Assembly: GCF_018736105.1 (NCBI RefSeq)
Contig: NZ_CP076135.1
Location: 1,486,001 to 1,550,000, forward strand
Reading direction: 5' to 3'
DNA from: Bradyrhizobium sediminis
GTDB taxonomy: Bacteria > Pseudomonadota > Alphaproteobacteria > Rhizobiales > Xanthobacteraceae
Length of the DNA stretch: 64,000 nt
Shown here in pieces: positions 50,677-58,384 of the stretch; the stretch's first letter is position 1; each line of letters starts with the position of its first letter. The translations under genes and the position numbers were made by a program. A model generated the notes under the pieces. It saw nothing but the letters and a program-made list of their open reading frames with translations, did no database searches and was not told the origin of the DNA.

Positions 50677-52122
50677 TCACAACTCCCGCGCGTTGGAGAA
50701 CGCAAACGAACTCACCCGCCGCGTGTTCTCGTCGAGGATCAGCGTCCGGGTGATCGGCGGCTCGGCGCGCTGGCTGCAGTTTTCGCGTTCGCAGAGCCGG
50801 CAGTTGACGCCGATCGGAGTGCCCTCGGCTTTTTCCAGATCCATGCCGGTGGCGTAGACCAGGCGCGAGGCATGGCGGATTTCGCAGCCGAGGCCGATCG
50901 CGAAACGCGGCTGCGGCTGCGGGTGCGGCGCCACTGGACGGCGCACCATCTGCGCGATCGAGAAATACCTGTTGCCGTCGGGCAGTTCGATCACCTGCTT
51001 GAGCAGCCGGTCCGGCGTGTCGAAGGTCGAGTGCACGTTCCACAACGGACAGGTGCCGCCGAATTTCGAGAACGGGAAGGTGCCGGAGGAAAACCGCTTG
51101 GAGACGTTGCCGGCATTGTCGACGCGCAGCATGAAGAACGGGACGCCGCGCGCGTTGGGCCGCTGCAGCGTGGTCAGGCGATGACAGACCTGCTCGAAAC
51201 CGGCGTTGAAGCGCTGCGCCAGCACGTTGACGTCGTAGCTCAACGATTCCGCCGCGCCATGAAATGCCTGATAGGGCATCATCGCGGCGGCGGCGAAGTA
51301 ATTCGCCAGCGTAATCCGGTAGAGCCGGCGCGGCGTGTCGTCGAGCGGGCCGGCGCGGCCGACGATGGCATCGAAAATGCCGCCGCATTCGGAAAGGCCG
51401 ATCTGGAACGCGAGTTGGAAGGCGCGGCCGGGGCCGTCGACCAGTTCGGAGATCAGGAGTTGCCTGCGATGCCGGTCGAACCGCCGCAAGGTCTCACGCA
51501 TGACGTCGACCGGCATGATGCGGGTGACGACGGAATGCTTTTCACGCAAGCGCGTGGCGAGGGCGGAAAACAATTCCTCGGTCGCTGCGCTCAGCTCGTC
51601 GCGCAGATTTTCCGCGGCGGTTTCGAGTTCGGGAAAATAATTGCGGTTGGCCTCGATCAGGTCGCGGACGCGCTCGATCGGATTGGCCTCGAAGCGCGTG
51701 CCCTCGTCGCGGTCGGCCATTTGCGCCGCGACCAGGGTCTCGCCGCGGCGGGCCTCGGTATAGGCGGCGTAGAGGCGCTGTAATGAATGTGTGACGCCCG
51801 GGCACAATTCGGCGAGATCGCGCAATTCCTGCTTCGGCAGGTCGATCTGCCGGAACAAGGGATCGGAGAAGATCTCGTTCAGCTCGGCGAAGAAGCGGTC
51901 CTCGTCGGCGGTGGCGAGATCGCGCAAATCGAGGTCATAGGTCTCCGCCAGCCGGAGCAGGATCTGCGCCGTCACCGGGCGCTGGTTGCGCTCTATCAGG
52001 TTGATATAGCTCGGGGAAATCCCCAAGCCCTCGGCGATCTGGGTCTGCGACAGGCCGAGTTGCTGGCGGATCCGCCGGAACCGCGGTCCGACAAACAGCT
52101 TCTTTCCGGAATCACTGGCCAT
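50677..52122 (-). CDS. XRE-family short-chain fatty acyl regulator (ScfR/RamB type)
   Basis: A 481-residue regulator: XRE helix-turn-helix (about residues 10-68, LGLSQTQIAEGLGISPSYIN), a central IrrE/ImmA-like domain (about 190-300) and a DUF2083 C-terminal domain with a Cys cluster NCRLCERENCSQRA. Relatives (RamB, PrpC-regulators) control glyoxylate and methylcitrate cycle genes in answer to acyl-CoA. It is divergent from isocitrate lyase, its probable target, with the TGACA array between them. AGGAAGG precedes the ATG. Confidence 0.87.
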   Translation of the reverse strand: MASDSGKKLFVGPRFRRIRQQLGLSQTQIAEGLGISPSYINLIERNQRPVTAQILLRLAETYDLDLRDLATADEDRFFAELNEIFSDPLFRQIDLPKQELRDLAELCPGVTHSLQRLYAAYTEARRGETLVAAQMADRDEGTRFEANPIERVRDLIEANRNYFPELETAAENLRDELSAATEELFSALATRLREKHSVVTRIMPVDVMRETLRRFDRHRRQLLISELVDGPGRAFQLAFQIGLSECGGIFDAIVGRAGPLDDTPRRLYRITLANYFAAAAMMPYQAFHGAAESLSYDVNVLAQRFNAGFEQVCHRLTTLQRPNARGVPFFMLRVDNAGNVSKRFSSGTFPFSKFGGTCPLWNVHSTFDTPDRLLKQVIELPDGNRYFSIAQMVRRPVAPHPQPQPRFAIGLGCEIRHASRLVYATGMDLEKAEGTPIGVNCRLCERENCSQRAEPPITRTLILDENTRRVSSFAFSNAREL

Positions 52123-52145
52123 GGCAGCCTTCCTGACTCATTTTG

Positions 52146-52176
52146 TGACAAATATGACAAAATGACATCTATGACA
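52146..52176. promoter_or_regulatory. Four-copy TGACA array between regulator and isocitrate lyase
   Basis: TGACA occurs at 52146, 52155, 52163 and 52172, 8-9 bases apart, starting 24 bases before the regulator ATG. It overlaps a possible -10 (CATATT, minus strand) of the regulator. It is a strong candidate for the ScfR-type operator. Confidence 0.55.
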
Positions 52177-52331
52177 TGTTCGTATGTTACATCGCATCAC
52201 CATTAGAATTCAAGCCATCTAGCCTAATTAAGAAGTTTGGCGTTTAGCTCTCGCCACGTTTCGCAATGCACTGTCACGAATGTCGAAAGACTGGCGAAGA
52301 CAGTTTTGTCGTCACCGAAAGGATCATGCAC

Positions 52332-53969
52332 ATGAACTACCAGCCACGCGGCATCAGCGACCAGGCCATCCAGGGAGCGGCCTCCTATCTGAGCGAGGTT
52401 GCAGCCGCCGAGGCGCTGCTCAAGACCCAGCCGACCTGGAACGGCGTCGGCGCCGAAGCCGTGGCGCGGATGCGTCTGCAGAACCGCTTCAAGACCGGCC
52501 TGGACGTCGCCCGGTACACCGCGGCGCTGATGCGCAGCGATATGGCTGCCTATGACGCCGATCCCACAAAGTACACCCAGTCGCTCGGTTGCTGGCATGG
52601 CTTCATCGCGCAGCAGAAGCTGATTTCGATCAAGAAGCATTTCGGCAAGACCGATCGCCGCTATCTGTATCTGTCCGGCTGGATGATCGCAGCACTTCGC
52701 TCCGAGTTCGGACCGCTTCCCGATCAGTCGATGCACGAGAAGACCTCGGTGCCGGCGCTGATCGAAGAGCTCTACACCTTCCTCCGTCAGGCGGACTCCC
52801 GTGAGCTCAACGATACCTTCCGCGCGCTCGACGCCGCCCGCAAGGCAGGCGATCAGGCGAAGGAAAAGGCATTGATCGAAAAGATCGACAACTTCCAGAC
52901 CCATGTCGTGCCGGTCATCGCCGACATCGACGCCGGTTTCGGTAATGCGGAAGCGACCTATCTGCTCGCGAAGAAGATGATCGAAGCAGGTGCGTGCGCT
53001 CTGCAGATCGAAAATCAGGTCTCCGACGAAAAGCAGTGCGGCCACCAGGACGGCAAGGTGACCGTGCCGCACGAGGTGTTCCTGGCGAAGATCCGGGCCT
53101 GCCGCCATGCCTTCCTCGAACTCGGCGTCGAAGACGGCATCATCGTGACCCGCACCGATTCGCTGGGTGCCGGTCTCACGCAGCAGATCGCCGTCAGCCA
53201 CAAGCCCGGCGACCTCGGCGATCAGTACAACAGCTTCCTGGATTGCGAGGAAGTGACAGCCGCCAACGCCAGGAACGGCGATGTCATCATCAACCGCAAC
53301 GGCAAGATGCTGCGTCCGAAGCGGCTTGCCAGCAACCTCTATCAGTTCCGCGCCGGCACCGGCGAAGATCGCTGCGTGCTCGACTGCATCACCTCGCTGC
53401 AGAACGGCGCCGACCTGTTGTGGATCGAAACCGAGAAGCCGCATATCGAGCAGATCGCCAAGATGGTCGACCGCATTCGCGAGGTCATTCCGAACGCGAA
53501 GCTGGCCTACAACAACTCGCCCTCGTTCAACTGGACGCTCAACTTCCGTTGGCAGGTCTACGACGCGATGAAGGAAGCCGGCAAGGATGTCAGCAAGTAC
53601 AATCGGGCCGAGCTGATGAAGCCGGAATACGACGATACGCCACTGGCCATTGAAGCCGACGAGCGCATCCGCACCTTCCAGGCCGATTCGGCAAAGCGTG
53701 CCGGCATCTTCCACCATCTGATCACGTTGCCGACCTATCACACGGCAGCTCTGTCGACTGATAATCTCGCCAGGGAGTATTTCGGCGAGCAGGGCATGCT
53801 GGGCTATGTGAAGAATGTTCAGCGCCAGGAGATCCGTCAGGGCATCGCCTGCGCCAAGCATCAGAACATGGCCGGCTCCGATATCGGCGACGATCACAAG
53901 GAATATTTCGCCGGCGAGGCCGCTCTGAAGGCGGGCGGCGCCCACAACACGATGAACCAGTTCGGCTAA
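52332..53969 (+). CDS. aceA: Isocitrate lyase
   Basis: The 545-residue enzyme splits isocitrate into glyoxylate and succinate, the first step of the glyoxylate shunt for growth on acetyl-CoA. The catalytic loop reads DEKQCGHQDGKVTVP (KQCGH, as in the long Pseudomonas-type lyases, instead of KKCGH). VIADIDAGFGNAEATY and NNSPSFNW are family blocks. AAAGGA is nine bases before ATG 52332; 52326 is possible. Malate synthase is not in the window. Confidence 0.93.
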   Translation: MNYQPRGISDQAIQGAASYLSEVAAAEALLKTQPTWNGVGAEAVARMRLQNRFKTGLDVARYTAALMRSDMAAYDADPTKYTQSLGCWHGFIAQQKLISIKKHFGKTDRRYLYLSGWMIAALRSEFGPLPDQSMHEKTSVPALIEELYTFLRQADSRELNDTFRALDAARKAGDQAKEKALIEKIDNFQTHVVPVIADIDAGFGNAEATYLLAKKMIEAGACALQIENQVSDEKQCGHQDGKVTVPHEVFLAKIRACRHAFLELGVEDGIIVTRTDSLGAGLTQQIAVSHKPGDLGDQYNSFLDCEEVTAANARNGDVIINRNGKMLRPKRLASNLYQFRAGTGEDRCVLDCITSLQNGADLLWIETEKPHIEQIAKMVDRIREVIPNAKLAYNNSPSFNWTLNFRWQVYDAMKEAGKDVSKYNRAELMKPEYDDTPLAIEADERIRTFQADSAKRAGIFHHLITLPTYHTAALSTDNLAREYFGEQGMLGYVKNVQRQEIRQGIACAKHQNMAGSDIGDDHKEYFAGEAALKAGGAHNTMNQFG

Positions 53970-53990
53970 CGGTAACACCAGGAGACTGAC

Positions 53991-54200
53991 ATGACCAAAG
54001 GCAGCAATTTCTGGGTGATTGGCGGCGAGTTCGGCTCGATGAACTTCCACAAGCTCGTCGAAGGCTCGGCCCAGGTCAAAGGTCCGTTCAAGACCCGCAA
54101 GGAAGCCGAGGACTGCTGGCGGGAGGTCTCGGAAGAGAACCGCCACAAGGCCGGCGTGCGCTTCTCGATCGTGGAAGAGCCCGCCCGCGTCTCGGCCTAA
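53991..54200 (+). CDS. DUF4170 small protein
   Basis: A 69-residue protein matching DUF4170 (FWVIGGEFGSMNFHKLVEG, GPFKTRKEAEDCWREVSEEN). Start has AGGAGA. It is 21 bases after isocitrate lyase and shares its terminator, so it is co-transcribed. Function unknown. Confidence 0.85.
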   Translation: MTKGSNFWVIGGEFGSMNFHKLVEGSAQVKGPFKTRKEAEDCWREVSEENRHKAGVRFSIVEEPARVSA

Positions 54201-54228
54201 AAACGTCTAAGGAAACATCCAAGGACCA

Positions 54229-54268
54229 AAACGGCCCCATCCGGTTTTCCGGGTGGGGCCGTTCGTTT
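54229..54268 (+). terminator. Intrinsic terminator after the aceA operon
   Basis: AACGGCCCCATCCGG, a TTTT loop and CCGGGTGGGGCCGTT form a long stem, followed by CGTTTCT. Confidence 0.8.
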
Positions 54269-54420
54269 CTCGGGCGATGCCCTTTTCTTCTGCCTCCCCC
54301 GCTCGCAGGGGCGGGGCTCTAACCAAAGACCTAAGCCATTGGGAACAAAGAACCTTTGCGGAAGACGTGGTTGCTGATAGGTTAACGCCTGGGACCCTCA
54401 GGACAAAGGCGATCAAGCGG

Positions 54421-54978
54421 ATGTCAGACGCGCAAAGTACCGGGAGTAATGCCGTCAGCAATAACCGTCCACTTCGTCTGCGCGACGCCTTGCGGCAGGC
54501 GCGGATCGAGGCCGCCGACCGTACCGGGGTCGTGGTCGATCTCCGCGACGCCGAAGTGGCGCGGCTCGAAATCCTCAACGACGCGCTGGAGCCGCTGTTC
54601 GCGCAGGTCCCGGCGCAGGTCGACCTGTTTGACCGCGGCATCAGCCAGGGCGATACGCCGCGGCTGTGGATCGACGTGGTCGCCCATGTCGTGATGGGGC
54701 GCGACAAGCGCATCTACCGCTTCGTGCAGGATACGAGATTCGGCCGCATCGTGATCGCCGAATCCCACGACGTCGCCGCCATCGTCGATGCCGTTACCGA
54801 TTACGTCGCCCGCCGCATGATCGAGCGCGAGCACGCGCTGGTCGCGACGCCGGCGCCTGCGCCGGTGGTCGTCGAAAAGCCGCGGCGCCGCGGCTTCTGG
54901 ACCTTTGTGCTCGGCTTCCTCGCCGGCGCGATCGCGCTGTTTGGATTGGCGTTGTTTGCGGCCTTGCGCAATATGTGA
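54421..54978 (+). CDS. Tail-anchored hypothetical protein
   Basis: A 185-residue protein with a soluble N-terminal domain (about residues 15-135, including VDLRDAEVARLEILNDALEP and DKRIYRFVQDTRFGRIVIAE), a Pro/Arg linker and one C-terminal transmembrane helix (FWTFVLGFLAGAIALFGLAL). ATG at 54421 is the only sensible start. Function unknown; conserved-looking in rhizobia. Confidence 0.65.
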   Translation: MSDAQSTGSNAVSNNRPLRLRDALRQARIEAADRTGVVVDLRDAEVARLEILNDALEPLFAQVPAQVDLFDRGISQGDTPRLWIDVVAHVVMGRDKRIYRFVQDTRFGRIVIAESHDVAAIVDAVTDYVARRMIEREHALVATPAPAPVVVEKPRRRGFWTFVLGFLAGAIALFGLALFAALRNM

Positions 54979-54981
54979 AAC

Positions 54982-55064
54982 CGTCATTGCGAGCGAAAGC
55001 GAAGCAATCCATCTGCTTCGAAAAAGCCCGGATTGCTTCGTCGCTGTCGCTCCTCGCAATGACG
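54982..55064. repeat. Palindromic repeat, family B
   Basis: CGTCATTGCGAGCGAAAGCG AAGCAATCC at one end and GGATTGCTTCGTCGC then GCTCCTCGCAATGACG at the other make a long imperfect inverted repeat. I recognise it as a very common Bradyrhizobium/Rhodopseudomonas element. It exactly fills the gap between two convergent genes and could terminate both. Confidence 0.8.
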
Positions 55065-55066
55065 AG

Positions 55067-55957
55067 TTAAACCAGCCGCGTCTGCCTGATCTCGCGGACC
55101 CGCCGATTGTCGTCGATGCCGCGCACGGTCTGCTCGCATCGCCACGCTGCACCGTCGCGCGCGATCGAAAACAGATTATAGGCGGCGGCCGGATAGCGGC
55201 CGTGCGCGACCGCGGACGCCGACGGCACGCCGACCACGGGAATTTTCCCCTGCGGCCCGTCGATCCAGATCGTCGAATGCACGTGGTCATGCCCATGCAG
55301 AATCAACTCCACGCCGTGCCGCTTCAAGAGCGCGAGCAGATCAGCGGAATCGGTCAGGCGCTTGATATGGGAATCCGAACGCAAGGGATGATGGATCAGC
55401 AGCACCCGGAACGCCTGTTCGGCCGAGAGCCCCGCCAACATGCGCTCCAGCGCTTCGAGCTGGCTGCGGCCGAGCCGTCCGGTCGCCATCAGGGGTGGCG
55501 TCGGCACCGCCGTGGACGTGCTGATCAGCGCCAGCGGACCCCGCCGGCGCAGGAATGGAAACGTGACGCTGCTATCTTGGGCCCCGTCGCTGCGGAGATA
55601 ACTTCCAAAGACTTCGGCAAAGCGATGTTGGGTGGCGCGAACATAGGTATCGTGATTACCGGGAATGACCGTGACGCGATCCGGCGCGCCGACGCTTTCC
55701 AGCCAGGCCCGGGCTGGCGCAAACTCGGCTTCCAGCGCGATATTGACGAGATCGCCGGTCACCGCGATCTGGTCCGGCGACTGCGCCTGCAGGTCCGAGA
55801 CCAGCGCGTCGAGCACGTCGCGCCGATGCACGTCTTGCCGGTTGCGCCGCCAGTTGAGATAGCCGAACACGCGTTTGCCGGCGAGATCGCGCAGCCGCGG
55901 CACCGGCATCGGCGGCAGATGCGGATCGGACAGATGGGCGAGCGTAAATGCCGCCAT
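55067..55957 (-). CDS. Calcineurin-like metallophosphoesterase
   Basis: A 296-residue binuclear-metal phosphoesterase. All five metal motifs are visible in order: DPH (LSDPHL), GDLVN, GNHD, IHHPL and GHDH. It resembles Icc/CpdA-type cyclic nucleotide phosphodiesterases and UDP-diacylglucosamine enzymes; which substrate is unknown. No signal peptide. Confidence 0.86.
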   Translation of the reverse strand: MAAFTLAHLSDPHLPPMPVPRLRDLAGKRVFGYLNWRRNRQDVHRRDVLDALVSDLQAQSPDQIAVTGDLVNIALEAEFAPARAWLESVGAPDRVTVIPGNHDTYVRATQHRFAEVFGSYLRSDGAQDSSVTFPFLRRRGPLALISTSTAVPTPPLMATGRLGRSQLEALERMLAGLSAEQAFRVLLIHHPLRSDSHIKRLTDSADLLALLKRHGVELILHGHDHVHSTIWIDGPQGKIPVVGVPSASAVAHGRYPAAAYNLFSIARDGAAWRCEQTVRGIDDNRRVREIRQTRLV

Positions 55958-56107
55958 CGCCTAGCGTCCGCTTCCGTGGCCTGTGCGAGCGGTCCGCTGT
56001 GCGATCATCCCGTGGTATCCCGTGAAATCATCGGAAAGTATTGGCAAGCCGGCCGCCGTGGCGCAAGGATCAAACGAGATATCCCGATATTCGAGAGTTC
56101 GGCGGCG

Positions 56108-56593
56108 ATGACACTGCAGAAGCTGCGAAGGAGGTTCGAGCCGGCGCTGCGGCGGGTTTTCCATCTCTATTGGCGGTTCGCCCGCGGCATGACGCTCGGC
56201 GTCCGCGCCGTGGTGCTGGACGGCGACGACAGGGTGTTTCTGGTCCATCACAGCTATGTCTCGGGCTGGCATCTGCCGGGCGGAGGCGTCGAAACCGGCG
56301 AAACCGTCCGCGACGCGCTGCGCCGCGAACTGGTGGAGGAGGGACGGATCGAGCTAACCGGCGATCCGGCGCTGCACGGCCTGTTCTTCAACAGCCATGT
56401 TTCCCCTCGGGATCACGTTGCCGTCTACGTGGTCCGGCATTTCAGGCAGGACCGCCTGCCCGAGCCCAACCACGAGATCGTCGCCTGCGGCTTCTTCGAT
56501 GCGAGAGCCTTGCCGGCGGAGACGACCATGGGCACCCGGCTGCGGATATCGGAAGTGCTCGAGGGAAGGCAGCCGATCGCCACGTGGCGCTAG
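56108..56593 (+). CDS. Nudix hydrolase
   Basis: A 161-residue Nudix protein. The Nudix box GGGVETGETVRDALRRELVE then EGRIEL has the Glu residues in place, but the conserved Gly of REUxEExGU is Arg. The ATG at 56108 begins a basic N-terminal helix; the long frame upstream is not coding. It probably hydrolyses a nucleoside diphosphate linked compound. Confidence 0.8.
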   Translation: MTLQKLRRRFEPALRRVFHLYWRFARGMTLGVRAVVLDGDDRVFLVHHSYVSGWHLPGGGVETGETVRDALRRELVEEGRIELTGDPALHGLFFNSHVSPRDHVAVYVVRHFRQDRLPEPNHEIVACGFFDARALPAETTMGTRLRISEVLEGRQPIATWR

Positions 56594-56655
56594 CGGGCGG
56601 CAACCGGTAAAAGCTTGAATGTCATGACCCACCTGATTCGGCTGATCGTCCGGCG

Positions 56656-57591
56656 ATGATACCATCCACGATACGGATTGCGGTTCTGGTGCCGTGCTTC
56701 AACGAGGAAGCCGCGGTCGCCACCGTGGTATCGGATTTCCGCAAAGCGCTGCCTGCCGCCGAGATCTTCGTCTACGACAACAATTCATCGGACCGAACCG
56801 CTGCGGTGGCGCGCGAGGCGGGCGCCGAGGTGCGCAGCGAACGCCGCCAGGGCAAGGGCCACGTGGTGCGCCGGATGTTCGCCGACGTCGACGCCGATAT
56901 CTACGTGCTGGTCGACGGCGACGCGACCTATGACGCCCCCAGCGCCCCGCGCATGATCGAACTGCTGCTGTCGGACCATCTCGACATGGTGGTCGGCTTT
57001 CGCGTCGATCAGGCGGTGGCCGCCTATCGGCCGGGCCATCGCACCGGCAACTGGATGCTGACCAGCTTCCTGTCGTCGGTATTCGGCCAGGCCTTCAAGG
57101 ATATTCTCTCCGGCTATCGCGTGTTCTCGCGGCGCTTCGTCAAATCCTTTCCGGTGCTGTCGGACGGCTTCGAGATCGAGACCGAGCTCAGCGTGCACGC
57201 GCTCGAACTGGCGCTGCCGGTCGCCGAGGTTGAGACGCCCTATTACGCCCGTCCGGAGGGCTCGTTCAGCAAGCTCAACACCTGGCGCGACGGGTTCCGG
57301 ATACTCGGCACGATCCTGAAGCTGTACCGCTCGGAAAAGCCGCTGCGGTTCTTTTCCGCGATCGGCGTTTTCCTGACGCTGGTTTCGATCGGCATCGCGA
57401 TCCCCGTCATCGTCACCTATCTCGAGGAAGGCATCGTTCCGCGCCTGCCGACCGCGGTGCTGTCGATGGGGCTGATGATCGTGGCGATGCTGTCGCTGTC
57501 GTCGGGCCTGGTGCTCGATACCGTGACGCGGGGCCGCCGCGAGATGAAGCTGCTGGCCTATTTGTCTCAATCTCCCCTGAAAAAGAACTGA
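56656..57591 (+). CDS. Family 2 glycosyltransferase (dolichyl-phosphate mannosyltransferase-like)
   Basis: A 311-residue glycosyltransferase with a GT-A domain (VLVPCFNEEAAVATVV, YDNNSSDRTAAVA, DGDATYD as the DxD metal site, about residues 8-230) and two C-terminal transmembrane helices (about 228-250 and 265-290). It probably moves a sugar from a nucleotide to a polyprenyl phosphate. Confidence 0.86.
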   Translation: MIPSTIRIAVLVPCFNEEAAVATVVSDFRKALPAAEIFVYDNNSSDRTAAVAREAGAEVRSERRQGKGHVVRRMFADVDADIYVLVDGDATYDAPSAPRMIELLLSDHLDMVVGFRVDQAVAAYRPGHRTGNWMLTSFLSSVFGQAFKDILSGYRVFSRRFVKSFPVLSDGFEIETELSVHALELALPVAEVETPYYARPEGSFSKLNTWRDGFRILGTILKLYRSEKPLRFFSAIGVFLTLVSIGIAIPVIVTYLEEGIVPRLPTAVLSMGLMIVAMLSLSSGLVLDTVTRGRREMKLLAYLSQSPLKKN

Positions 57592-57661
57592 AACGGCCAA
57601 CAATTTAACGCGGGCGGGACGATGGACCGGGCGTCCGCCAGATGCTATCCCGCGCCCCAGC

Positions 57662-58177
57662 ATGAGCGACCTCTCACTGACAATATTGGCCGAGACCCCC
57701 AGCGACGCGCTGCCGATCGAACGCCTGCACCAGCGCACCTTCGGGCCCGGCCGCTTCGTGCTGAGCGCCTATCGGCTGCGCGAGCACGTCGATCATCTGC
57801 TCGACCTGTCGTTCACGGCCCGGATCGGCACGCTGCTGGTCGGCTCGGTGCGGCAATTGCCGATCTGCATCGGCGATACGCCGGCCTTGCTGCTGGGGCC
57901 GTTGACGGTCGAACCGCCGTTTCGCAGCCGCGGCGTCGGCCGCGCGCTAATGGATCGCGCGCTGAAGGACGCCAAGGCCAAGGGCCATCGCCTCGTGCTC
58001 CTGGTCGGCGATGAAGCCTATTACAGCCGCGTCGGCTTCAAGCCGGTTCCGAAGGGACGGGCGACCATGCCGGGCCCGGTGGATTACAATCGCCTGCTGG
58101 TCGCCGAACTGGTCGACGGCGCGTTCACCGACGTGTCGGGAATGGTCCGTCCGGACTGGAGCATGGCGAAAGAGTAG
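57662..58177 (+). CDS. GNAT-family N-acetyltransferase
   Basis: A 171-residue acetyltransferase with the acetyl-CoA loop VEPPFRSRGVGRALMDRAL (Q/R-x-x-G-x-G/A). YYSRVGFKPVPKG is the second block. YhbS-like. Substrate unknown. It is 71 bases after the glycosyltransferase. Confidence 0.83.
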   Translation: MSDLSLTILAETPSDALPIERLHQRTFGPGRFVLSAYRLREHVDHLLDLSFTARIGTLLVGSVRQLPICIGDTPALLLGPLTVEPPFRSRGVGRALMDRALKDAKAKGHRLVLLVGDEAYYSRVGFKPVPKGRATMPGPVDYNRLLVAELVDGAFTDVSGMVRPDWSMAKE

Positions 58178-58205
58178 TACCTGGAATCGCAAATCGGTAA
58201 TGCAG

Positions 58206-58315
58206 CCATCCTTCGAGACGGCCGCTTCGCGACCTCCTCAGGATGAGGTCTAACTTGTTGATACACAACAACCTCATGCTGAGGAGCGAGCATCGCGAGC
58301 GTCTCGAAGCATGGG
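58206..58315. repeat. Intergenic repeat, family C, copy 2
   Basis: CCATCCTTCGAGACGGCCGC, CCTCCTCAGGATGAGG on the left and CCTCATGCTGAGGAGC, GCGTCTCGAAGCATGG on the right make an inverted repeat related to copy 1 at 33749-33880. It sits between convergent GNAT and nasA genes. Confidence 0.72.
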
Positions 58316-58384
58316 CAACAAGCGACTCACTAACCATTAATAGTGAGTACTAGAACCCCGCCATGCCCGCAGCAGCAACTTCTG

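Noticed and set aside
54905..56107. Long N-terminal extension of the Nudix protein
   Set aside because: It runs antisense through the metallophosphoesterase and a palindromic repeat; the Nudix domain starts cleanly at 56108.
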